Below, one piece after another: positions 31,699 through 38,541 of a stretch of 38,541 nt of DNA. The stretch comes from an uncultured Oxalobacter sp. (GTDB lineage: Bacteria > Pseudomonadota > Gammaproteobacteria > Burkholderiales > Burkholderiaceae_D), in the NCBI GenBank assembly GCA_905202055.1, contig CAJKQK010000013.1, positions 1 through 38,541 on the forward strand. The letters run 5' to 3'. The stretch's first letter is position 1. Each line of letters begins with the position of its first letter. A program made the translations under genes and the position numbers. The notes below the pieces were generated by a model. The model had not been told where the DNA came from and did no database searches. It worked only from the letters and a program-made list of their open reading frames with translations.

Positions 31699-32901
31699 AT
31701 GGGTGAGCTTTTGAAAACGGATAAGCAGCTCAGGATGAATTCCCGGCTGTTTTTGCTGATCGCGATGGGCATGATGTCCGCGTTCGGGCCGTTTGTCACC
31801 GATTTTTATCTGCCCGGACTGCCAGCTCTGGCTGCCTGGTTCGGGACGACGACATCATGGGTACAGCTAAGCCTGACGACCAGTATGATCGGGCTCTCGG
31901 GTGGCCAGCTGATCATTGGCCCGCTGAGTGACAAATATGGCAGGAGAGGGATGTTGCTGATCTCGATGGCGCTTTTTATCGTGTCGACTGTCGCGTGCCT
32001 TTTTTCATGGAATATCGAATCATTCGTGTTTTTCCGTGTTTTTCAGGGAATTGCCGGTGCCGGTGGCGTCGTCATTTCCAAGTCGGTGGCAGCCGACCTC
32101 TATCAGGGCAAGGAACTGGCTGATTTTTTTTCGCTGTTGATGGTCATTAACGGGCTGGCGCCGATCATTGCGCCGGTTGTCGGCGGATTCGTCATGAAGT
32201 ACACCAACTGGCAGGGAATTTTCGCCATTCTTCTGGGAATCGGCATTATCCTTTTCTTCGTTTCGCTTGTTTTCAGGGAATCCCTTCCGAAAGAGCGCCG
32301 CATTGCCGGCAGCATCTTCAATTCATTCGGCAATTTTATCCCGATCATGAAAAACGGCCGTTTCATGAACTACGTCTGGGTCCAGATGTTCGGCATGGGC
32401 GTCTTTTTCACTTATCTTGCTTCATCTCCATTCCTGATTCAGGAATATTTTCATCTCGACGCTTTCATGTACAGCCTGTGTTTTGCCATCAATGCCTCCG
32501 GCATGATTGTCGGAAGCCGTCTGGCATCACGCTTTACCAGTGTTTTCAGGGCGCTTTCGGCAGGCGTTTACGGTTTGGTGGTTTCGTGCCTGTTTTTCGT
32601 AGCCGTGCTCGTTTTCGGGTGGTCGTTCTACCTGCTGGAAATAATGCTTTTCCTGATTATGTTGGCGCTCGGCATGATATTGCCCACCTCGACGTCACTG
32701 GCCCTCACTCTGGAAAGGTCGAGGGCGGGAAGCGCTTCAGCCATTATCGGCTTTTTCCTGTTCATTTTCGGAGCCATTGTCTCGCCGTTGACCGGTTTTG
32801 CCGACATGATCATATCGGTCAGTGTCATGACGCTCATCTGTTGCGGACTTTCCCTGATCTTCCTCCTCGTTGCCGGAAAGCGATTTGACAGCACTCGTTA
32901 A
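31699..32901 (+). CDS. Bcr/CflA-family MFS drug exporter
   Basis: This protein of 400 residues has 12 membrane segments. Bcr/CflA features are SAFGPFVTDFYLPGLPALA in the first helix region, GGQLIIGPLSDKYGRRGMLL (motif A, GPLSDKYGRR) and RVFQGIAGAGGVVISKS (motif C-like). Homologues expel bicyclomycin, chloramphenicol or sulfonamides. I chose the ATG at 31699, 20 bp past the predicted promoter; 31735 is an alternative. It is divergent from tonB with no regulator of its own nearby. Confidence 0.9.
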   Translation: MGELLKTDKQLRMNSRLFLLIAMGMMSAFGPFVTDFYLPGLPALAAWFGTTTSWVQLSLTTSMIGLSGGQLIIGPLSDKYGRRGMLLISMALFIVSTVACLFSWNIESFVFFRVFQGIAGAGGVVISKSVAADLYQGKELADFFSLLMVINGLAPIIAPVVGGFVMKYTNWQGIFAILLGIGIILFFVSLVFRESLPKERRIAGSIFNSFGNFIPIMKNGRFMNYVWVQMFGMGVFFTYLASSPFLIQEYFHLDAFMYSLCFAINASGMIVGSRLASRFTSVFRALSAGVYGLVVSCLFFVAVLVFGWSFYLLEIMLFLIMLALGMILPTSTSLALTLERSRAGSASAIIGFFLFIFGAIVSPLTGFADMIISVSVMTLICCGLSLIFLLVAGKRFDSTR

Positions 32902-33017
32902 GTGTCACTTTTTTGTTCGGGCATCAACGGAATTGAAAATTTTTTTATCGCTTTCAGAAGAATCATTTCAAGCCATAAAGTATTGTAAATCTGTCAGTTT
33001 CCAGATTTGCGGGTTTA

Positions 33018-33344
33018 ATGCCCATCAAGTCAAAAAATGCCGATGTGGTCACCGGTCGGGCCGGTCTCGTCCCGGGCAGGAAATGGGAAATCAGCAAAAA
33101 CCGGTATGTCCAGCCTTACGTGAAAAGGGGGATTATCCATGAATTCACCGGTGACGACAGGACCATCATCAATGCGGATAACGTGTTCAAGGAGAACATT
33201 TCCGGTACAGGTCCGTATTACGGTCTGGGAATCGACTGGAAATTCAACGAACAGGCTCGCCTTTATGGCGAATTCGAACGTCAGGATGGCGACCATGTCC
33301 GGTCACTCTGGAGTACCAATATCGGCCTGAGGATATCGTTCTGA
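33018..33344 (+). pseudogene. C-terminal remnant of an autotransporter beta-barrel
   Basis: This 108-codon frame reads like the last four to five strands of an autotransporter barrel: GRAGLVPGRKWEI, YVQPYVKRGIIHEFTG, SGTGPYYGLGIDWKFN, and a final RISF ending in Phe as outer membrane proteins do. Passenger and most of the barrel are missing. The frame is open upstream only to about 32985, where a stop occurs, and there is no signal peptide or convincing ribosome site. It is probably a truncated relic whose 5' part was deleted. A terminator (33366-33392) remains behind it. Confidence 0.8.
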
Positions 33345-33365
33345 CCGTTTTCGTTTCATGAAAGC

Positions 33366-33392
33366 GATGGCTGAAACGCCATCCCGTTTTTT
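33366..33392 (+). terminator. Intrinsic terminator after the autotransporter remnant
   Basis: GATGGC (33366-33371) pairs with GCCATC (33378-33383) around TGAAAC, followed by CCG and six T. It lies 22 bp after the stop at 33344. Confidence 0.7.
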
Positions 33393-33416
33393 CGCTTTTC
33401 CTGTTGATCCGGAAAA

Positions 33417-34670
33417 TCAGTGGCGCTTTTCTTCGCCGATCAGGTGGAGAGAATCCTGTTTTTTCTGGTTGCAGGCATGCCAGTACATGACGAGCAGCAT
33501 CATGATGGTGACGAAACTGCCGAAGAGGATGATGATGGCGTTTGTGGACAGGTCGAGCGCGATCAGCAGTGAATATACGCCGAGCATCGACAGGATGGAC
33601 AGGTTTTCGTTGAAATTCTGTACGGCAATGGAGCTACCGGCTGAAAGGAGTACGTGGCCGCGATGCTGGAGCAGGGCGTTCATCGGGACGACGAAAAAGC
33701 CTGCGAGACCGCCGACGAGTATGAGCAGCGGATAAGCGAGCCAGACGGAATGCACCATCGTCATCACCATGACGACGACGCCCATGGCAGCGCCAAGTTT
33801 CATGACCTTGAGGGAATTTTTCAGTTTGATGTATTTGGCCGCGGAGATGGCACCGAGAGCAATGCCGACGGCCACGATCCCCTGCAGGAAAGCTGCCTTG
33901 TCCAGTGGCAGGCCGAGGGCATGCTGCGCCCATTTCAGGACGATGAACTGGAGGGTTGCACCGGCACCCCAGAAGAGGGTGGTAACAGCCAGTGAAATCT
34001 GCCCGAGCCTGTCGTGCCAGAGGGTGGTGAAACTGTGATAGAAACTTTTCAGCAAGGCGACAGGGTTGAAAGACTGTTTGGCATATCGTGCGCCGGGATC
34101 GGGAATGCGCAGGTTGAAGAGCGCGGCCAGAATGTAAACCAGCATGATGACAGTGAGTGCGGCAATGGCCGGGGTGGCTTCCGCGAAATGGATCAGGCCG
34201 ACCAGAAAGGCGGAAACGTGGGGGTTGATCAGTGCGCCGCCCAAAACGGTTCCGAGAACGATGGAACTCACTGTCAGACCTTCGATCCAGCCGTTGGCGA
34301 CGACGAGTTTTTCAGCGGGCAGCATTTCCGTCAGGATGCCGTACTTGGCAGGGGAGTAGGCGGCAGCGCCAAGGCCGACGATAGCGTAAGAGATCAGTGG
34401 ATGGACGCCGATGAAAATCAGGCCGCAACCGAAGAATTTGACCGTATTGGTGATGAACATGACCTTGCCTTTTGGCATCGAATCGGCAAAAGCGCCGACG
34501 AAAGCCGCCAGGCAGACGTATGACAGAACGAAGAAGAGTCTCAAAAGCGGCGTCATCCATGCCGGGGAATCCATTTGGGCCAGAATGGCGATGGCAACGA
34601 TCAGAAGCGCATTGTCCGCCAGCGAGGAAAAGAATTCCGCTGCCATGACAGCATAAAAGCCACGATTCAT
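33417..34670 (-). CDS. lplT: Lysophospholipid transporter LplT
   Basis: This 417-residue MFS-fold protein has about 12 membrane segments. LplT features are the start MNRGFYAVMAAEFFSSLADNAL (key: FYAVMAAEFFSSLADNA), FADSMPKGKVMFITNTVKFFG and YSPAKYGILTEMLPAEKLVVANGW. LplT flips lysophospholipids inward across the inner membrane so they can be re-acylated. No aas acyltransferase gene adjoins it, as happens in many betaproteobacteria where lplT stands next to alr. A weak promoter (TTGTAA/TATAGA around 34683-34712) precedes it, with a very short leader. Confidence 0.92.
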   Translation of the reverse strand: MNRGFYAVMAAEFFSSLADNALLIVAIAILAQMDSPAWMTPLLRLFFVLSYVCLAAFVGAFADSMPKGKVMFITNTVKFFGCGLIFIGVHPLISYAIVGLGAAAYSPAKYGILTEMLPAEKLVVANGWIEGLTVSSIVLGTVLGGALINPHVSAFLVGLIHFAEATPAIAALTVIMLVYILAALFNLRIPDPGARYAKQSFNPVALLKSFYHSFTTLWHDRLGQISLAVTTLFWGAGATLQFIVLKWAQHALGLPLDKAAFLQGIVAVGIALGAISAAKYIKLKNSLKVMKLGAAMGVVVMVMTMVHSVWLAYPLLILVGGLAGFFVVPMNALLQHRGHVLLSAGSSIAVQNFNENLSILSMLGVYSLLIALDLSTNAIIILFGSFVTIMMLLVMYWHACNQKKQDSLHLIGEEKRH

Positions 34671-34940
34671 ATATTACGGTCTTCTATAAACGTCAAAACA
34701 TCAAGTTTACAATATTAAGGATGGCAGGGTCAGATTTTTTTGTTTTATGGAAAACTTCCCGCATCATCTTCCGGATGAGTTTTCTCATATTGTTTTCCGG
34801 GCAAGATTGCCTCAGGCAAGGATGGGGGGTAATATGCTTTTATTTGCAGATAAGCCCAGTTCGCGGATGCCGGAATGACGTTGAACCGGATCGGATCACC
34901 CCTTAGCGACGCGGGTTTTATTTTTATTTGATTTTTCCCC
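34671..34940. other. Intergenic region between divergent lplT and alr
   Basis: 270 bp with no convincing gene. Short frames on both strands lack ribosome sites and protein-like composition. A possible lplT promoter lies at 34683-34712. I find no clear alr promoter and no riboswitch motif. Confidence 0.5.
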
Positions 34941-36020
34941 ATGACCAGACCTTTAGTAGCCAATATCGATATCGCTGCCATGCAGCACAATCTTTCCGTT
35001 GTCCGTTCCACTGTCCCGCGTGCCAGAATATGGGGTGTCGTCAAGGCGAATGCCTACGGTCATGGCCTGGAACGTTCCGTGCGGGCATTGAACGACGCGG
35101 ACGGTTTTGCGTTGATTGAAATGGAGTCGGCCATTCACCTGCGGGAAATCGGCTGGAAAAAACCGATTCTGCTGCTGGAAGGTTTTTTCTATGCGCATGA
35201 ATTGCCGATTCTGGCCCGCTATAACATCGCTTTTGCCGTCCATTGTGACGAACAGATCGACATGCTCGAAAAAGCACGGCTCGATTTGCCGGTGGACGTT
35301 CACCTGAAGATGAATACCGGCATGAACCGGCTCGGTTTTTTTCCTTCGGAATACGCCAAAGCGTATGACCGCCTGAAAAAAATCCCGAATGTCCGCGAAA
35401 TTTCCCATATGACCCATTTCGCCAACTCCGAAGTGGCCGGACACAGGAAAATGTCCGTCGAAGAACAATTGAAACGTTTCGATTCCGGGTCGGCCGGATT
35501 GCCGGGCGTTCGCAACCTGTCCAATTCCGGTGCCATTTTGCTTCATCCACGATTGCGCACGGACTGGGTACGTCCCGGGGTCATGCTGTACGGGGGGACG
35601 CCGGGGGGCAAGACGGCGGAAGAATACGGCTTGAAGCCGGTAATGACCCTGTCCAGCGAAATCATCCAGATCCAGAACATCAAAGAGGGTGATTCCATCG
35701 GTTACGGCAGCATTTTCACCGCCACCGGCCCGATGAAAATCGGCGTCGTTGCCTGTGGCTATGCCGACGGGTACCCCCGTATGGCTCCCGAAGGCACACC
35801 GGTTATCGTCGATGGGGTGAAAACCCGCCTGGTCGGCCGGGTATCAATGGATATGATCACGGTCGATCTGACGCCCGTGAAGGACGCACACGTCGGCAGC
35901 AAGGTGACCTTGTGGGGCAATGAATTGCCGATCGACGAGGTCGCGGAAGCGGCAGGAACCGTCGGATACGAACTCATGTGCGCCTTGTCACTGCGCCCGA
36001 GAATCGTCGAATGCTGGTAA
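34941..36020 (+). CDS. alr: Alanine racemase
   Basis: This 359-residue fold-type III PLP enzyme interconverts L- and D-alanine for peptidoglycan. PLP lysine K35 lies in WGVVKANAYGHGLERSVRAL (key: VVKANAYGHG). NTGMNRLGF and the opposing-subunit tyrosine in SIGYGSIFTATGP (near residue 253) complete the active site, followed by VVACGYADGYPR and the GRVSMDMITVD signature. The length is normal. No strong ribosome site is seen. radA follows after 20 bp, probably in the same transcript. Confidence 0.95.
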   Translation: MTRPLVANIDIAAMQHNLSVVRSTVPRARIWGVVKANAYGHGLERSVRALNDADGFALIEMESAIHLREIGWKKPILLLEGFFYAHELPILARYNIAFAVHCDEQIDMLEKARLDLPVDVHLKMNTGMNRLGFFPSEYAKAYDRLKKIPNVREISHMTHFANSEVAGHRKMSVEEQLKRFDSGSAGLPGVRNLSNSGAILLHPRLRTDWVRPGVMLYGGTPGGKTAEEYGLKPVMTLSSEIIQIQNIKEGDSIGYGSIFTATGPMKIGVVACGYADGYPRMAPEGTPVIVDGVKTRLVGRVSMDMITVDLTPVKDAHVGSKVTLWGNELPIDEVAEAAGTVGYELMCALSLRPRIVECW

Positions 36021-36040
36021 TTTTTTATTGAACGGTGCAT

Positions 36041-37411
36041 ATGGCTAAAGCGAAAATACAGTATACCTGTACCGAATGTGGCAGCGTCAGCAGCAAATGG
36101 GCGGGCAAATGTCCGGCATGCGGGCAATGGAATACCCTGGTTGAAACGGTCGTTGAATCGTCCGCCAACCGCTTTTCAGCCAGCAGACAAGGTATTGCAC
36201 AAACGGCGCCGGTTCTGTCCCTTGCCGACATCGATGCGACAGACGTCCCGCGTTTCCCGTCGGGCATCAGCGAGTTCGACCGTGTACTGGGAGGAGGGCT
36301 GGTTTCGGGCGGCGTTGTCCTGATCGGCGGAGATCCCGGTATCGGCAAATCGACTTTGCTTTTGCAAGCACTCGTCAATCTGGCACGGGTCAAAAACGTA
36401 CTCTACGTCAGCGGTGAAGAATCGGGCGCTCAGGTCGCGCTTCGTGCCAAACGGCTTGGACTGACCGCTGAAAACCTGCAATTGCAGGCGGAAATCCAGC
36501 TGGAAAAGATCATCGGCACGCTGGACAAACTGAAACCGGAGGTTGCGGTCGTCGATTCCATCCAGACGATTTATTCCGATGCCCTGACATCCGCTCCGGG
36601 ATCTGTTGCCCAAGTCAGGGAATGTGCCGCGCAGCTGACCCGTTTTGCCAAACAATCGGGCACGACCATTATCATGGTCGGGCATGTCACCAAGGAAGGG
36701 GCGCTGGCTGGCCCACGCGTACTGGAACACATCGTCGATACCGTCCTGTATTTCGAAGGGGACGCCCATTCCAGTTTCCGCCTGATCCGCGCGTTCAAAA
36801 ACCGTTTCGGCGCTGTGAACGAGCTGGGTGTCTTTGCCATGACGGAAAAAGGTTTGAAGGGTGTTTCCAATCCTTCGGCACTGTTTTTGTCGCAGCATCA
36901 GCGCGAGATTGCCGGTTCCTGCGTCATGGCGACGCTGGAAGGCATGCGGCCTCTGCTGGTTGAAATTCAGGCACTGGTCGATACCTCCCCGACGCCCAAC
37001 GCGCGACGTTTGTCCGTCGGGCTGGAACAGAACCGGCTGGCGATGCTGTTGGCGGTCATGCACCGGCATGCCAATATTTCCGCTTACGATCAGGATGTTT
37101 TCATCAATGCGGTCGGTGGTGTCAAAATCAGCGAGCCGGCTGCCGATCTGGCCGTTCTGCTGGCAATCAATTCTTCGCTGCGGAACAAGCCCTTGCCGAG
37201 AGGACTCGTTGTTTTCGGGGAAGTCGGGCTTGCCGGTGAAATCCGGCCTGCACCGAGAGGGCAGGATCGTCTGAAAGAAGCGGTCAAACTCGGTTTTTCG
37301 ATGGCGATCATTCCAAAGGCCAATGCACCGAAACAGGCCTTTGAAGGGTTGACCGTTATCGGCGTCGAACGGATCGATGAAGCGTTCGACCGTTTGCGGG
37401 AGCTTCAGTAA
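36041..37411 (+). CDS. radA: DNA repair protein RadA
   Basis: This protein has 456 residues. The N-terminal zinc finger is C10-x2-C13 and C24-x2-C27 (YTCTECGSVSSKWAGKCPAC). The RecA-like ATPase has Walker A GGDPGIGKST at 96-105, VVDSIQT (Walker B), the RadA-specific KNRFG motif, and a C-terminal Lon-protease-like domain (RGLVVFGEVGLAGEIRPAPR region). RadA is a hexameric helicase that extends D-loops in recombination. I start at the ATG at 36041 (MAKAKIQY); a GTG at 36035 would add two residues. It ends at a strong terminator. Confidence 0.95.
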   Translation: MAKAKIQYTCTECGSVSSKWAGKCPACGQWNTLVETVVESSANRFSASRQGIAQTAPVLSLADIDATDVPRFPSGISEFDRVLGGGLVSGGVVLIGGDPGIGKSTLLLQALVNLARVKNVLYVSGEESGAQVALRAKRLGLTAENLQLQAEIQLEKIIGTLDKLKPEVAVVDSIQTIYSDALTSAPGSVAQVRECAAQLTRFAKQSGTTIIMVGHVTKEGALAGPRVLEHIVDTVLYFEGDAHSSFRLIRAFKNRFGAVNELGVFAMTEKGLKGVSNPSALFLSQHQREIAGSCVMATLEGMRPLLVEIQALVDTSPTPNARRLSVGLEQNRLAMLLAVMHRHANISAYDQDVFINAVGGVKISEPAADLAVLLAINSSLRNKPLPRGLVVFGEVGLAGEIRPAPRGQDRLKEAVKLGFSMAIIPKANAPKQAFEGLTVIGVERIDEAFDRLRELQ

Positions 37412-37429
37412 AGGGATGGACGATAAAAA

Positions 37430-37457
37430 GCCGGATGCAACCGATCCGGCATTTTTT
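37430..37457. terminator. Bidirectional intrinsic terminator
   Basis: GCCGGAT (37430-37436) pairs with ATCCGGC (37444-37450) around a 7-base loop, followed by ATTTTTTATT and preceded by AAAAA. It serves radA and the convergent acetyltransferase gene. Confidence 0.85.
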
Positions 37458-38013
37458 ATTGGATTTTTTTGATTACTTTTGCCGGAACGCCTGCCACAAT
37501 CGTGTCGGGAGGCACGTCTTTGGTCACGACAGCACCGGCGGCTACCACTGCGTTTTCACCGATCGTCACGCCCGGCAATATCGTCGCCGCGGCTCCGATC
37601 CAGACGTTTCGTTTGACGACGATCTTCTTCGAGATGAGTGTTCGCCGTTTTGCCGGGTCAAGATCGTGGTTTTCCGTGATCAGGTTGGCACGTGGCCCGA
37701 TTTTCACGTCGTCTTCAAGCGTGATGCCGCCCCTGTCCATGAAAGTACAGGCATTGTTGACGAACACGTTTTTGCCGACTTCGATGAATTTGCCGAAATC
37801 GGTGTAAAAAGGTGTCCGGATCTCGGCTGAATCGTCGATTTTCGCACCCAGACGCCGCAACAGGCCGAGAATTTCTTCCGGTGTGTGATAAACCGTATTG
37901 ATTTCTCCGGTTATCCGTCTTGCCAGTTCGAGGGCTTCTCTCATTTCCCCGTAATCTGCGTCGCCAATACTGACCGGTTCACCCGATCTGGATCGTTCAA
38001 AAATATTGTTCAT
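37456..38013 (-). CDS. Hexapeptide-repeat sugar O-acetyltransferase (Maa/LacA/NodL type)
   Basis: This protein has 185 residues from the ATG at 38013, which has a CGGGA site upstream. The N-terminal Mac domain is FERSRSGEPVSIGDADYGEM. Left-handed beta-helix repeats follow, with the catalytic His in NLITENHDLDP, then VWIGAAATILPGVTIGENAVVAAGAVVTKDVPPDTIVAGVPAK-type repeats (key: IGAAATILPGVTIGENAVV). It transfers acetyl from acetyl-CoA to a sugar hydroxyl. A longer frame to 38202 has no family support. The cyclophilin-like gene ends 50 bp upstream on the same strand. Confidence 0.92.
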   Translation of the reverse strand: MNNIFERSRSGEPVSIGDADYGEMREALELARRITGEINTVYHTPEEILGLLRRLGAKIDDSAEIRTPFYTDFGKFIEVGKNVFVNNACTFMDRGGITLEDDVKIGPRANLITENHDLDPAKRRTLISKKIVVKRNVWIGAAATILPGVTIGENAVVAAGAVVTKDVPPDTIVAGVPAKVIKKIQ

Positions 38014-38063
38014 GTTATTCCCGATAAATGTCCGTTGAGGTTTATTCCGTAATATTTGGTTTT

Positions 38064-38541
38064 TCATTCCTGAATATCGATGGTGATGGTGATCGAATCG
38101 GATTCCGACGGTTTCGACAGGCCGTCCCCGTCTGCTTTCCCCAATTGCACCAGGCCCGGTGAGTACCGGAAATCCCGATAGAAAATGCACAGATTTCCCC
38201 ACGGGACGTAAAAGGCGATATCGCCTCTGTGCGGTGTATACCCGCCGGGCGTTCCGCTTGTGGAAAACCGCTTTGGCAATCCGGCGATTTTTTCCGTTTG
38301 GTTACCTTCAAGCGTTAACGTGATCGGCAACATGGCAATGAAATCCTTCGCGGCCGCATTATCGTACAGCCTTGCATGAATGATTTCTTTATCCGTCGTA
38401 ATAATCAGTTTCATATCCGTTGACGTTTCTGAATGTTCGGGAGCCCGGGTTTGTTCAGGCGTATGAACAGGACGTTTTGTCGAAAAACGGGCGGTATCAC
38501 CTGTGGGGGAGGAACAGGCACTTGAACGCAGCAGCAGCCCG
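38064..38541 (-). CDS. Cyclophilin-like fold lipoprotein, start beyond window
   Basis: The conserved domain begins at the ATG at 38414 (MKLIITTDKEIIHARLYDN, AAAKDFIAMLPITLTLEG, RGDIAFYVPWGNLCIFYRDF, SPGLVQLGK) and matches the small bacterial cyclophilin-like domain of about 115 residues. The frame stays open upstream to the window edge: GLLLRSSACSSPTGDT, then a Ser/Thr/Pro-rich linker. This looks like a lipoprotein signal ending (lipobox before the Cys) and a tether. I therefore think the protein starts beyond 38541. The ATG at 38414, with ACGGA upstream, is an alternative start for a cytosolic form. The acetyltransferase gene follows 50 bp later. Role unknown. Confidence 0.78.
   Translation of the reverse strand, partial: GLLLRSSACSSPTGDTARFSTKRPVHTPEQTRAPEHSETSTDMKLIITTDKEIIHARLYDNAAAKDFIAMLPITLTLEGNQTEKIAGLPKRFSTSGTPGGYTPHRGDIAFYVPWGNLCIFYRDFRYSPGLVQLGKADGDGLSKPSESDSITITIDIQE

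Noticed and set aside
34721..35044. Overlapping short frames between lplT and alr
   Set aside because: Neither strand shows a ribosome site or protein family; one runs antisense into alr.
1..38541. CRISPR arrays, tRNA or rRNA genes, insertion sequences, prophage
   Set aside because: No regularly spaced repeats, no tRNA-like cloverleaf, no transposase or integrase genes were seen on either strand.

Overview
The window most resembles a chromosomal segment of a Burkholderiales betaproteobacterium, probably Oxalobacteraceae and possibly Oxalobacter. This rests on moderate GC content, gene order (lplT | alr-radA, tsaB-rimI-udg, tonB-exbB-exbD) and protein style. The assignment is inference; no rRNA or other decisive marker is present.

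Region 1 (1-18.7 kb) is dominated by efflux and envelope-stress genes. It holds four FUSC-type (aromatic acid exporter-like) membrane proteins. The first follows emrA-emrB in one operon, divergent from a TetR regulator, with two tandem operator-like sites in the shared promoter region. The second sits in a complete aae-like operon (marR, FUSC, DUF1656, HlyD-type fusion protein, NodT-type outer membrane lipoprotein), whose DUF1656 gene carries an apparent frameshift. The third follows its own marR and has no partner genes. The fourth is a short stand-alone FUSC-like protein. Among them lie redox and stress genes: a nitroreductase-family protein, a tspO-DUF1275 pair, mdaB and a GNAT acetyltransferase.

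Region 2 (18.7-29.4 kb) starts with a DUF2589 protein, a short decayed-looking reading frame and a small secreted Cys-containing protein. Mostly housekeeping genes follow: trhP (tRNA U34 hydroxylation), dnaQ, a thioredoxin-fold protein, gluQ (tRNA-Asp queuosine glutamylation) and two tandem CoA-binding-domain paralogues. Then come a marR-MFS pair, tsaB-rimI-udg (t6A biosynthesis, protein acetylation, type 4 uracil-DNA glycosylase) and tag (3-methyladenine glycosylase I).

Region 3 (29.5-38.5 kb) has a tonB-exbB-exbD operon with an unusual Gly/Thr/Ser-rich TonB linker, divergent from a Bcr/CflA-type exporter. It continues with the C-terminal remnant of an autotransporter, lplT (lysophospholipid flipping), alr, radA, a hexapeptide-repeat sugar acetyltransferase and a cyclophilin-like protein. 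The last reads through the right edge and looks like a lipoprotein. The FUSC gene at the left edge lacks only its extreme C-terminus.

No tRNA, rRNA, CRISPR array, insertion sequence or prophage was seen. The most notable points are the FUSC cluster with its palindromic control regions, the DUF1656 frameshift, and mutually exclusive inverted repeats upstream of tspO.
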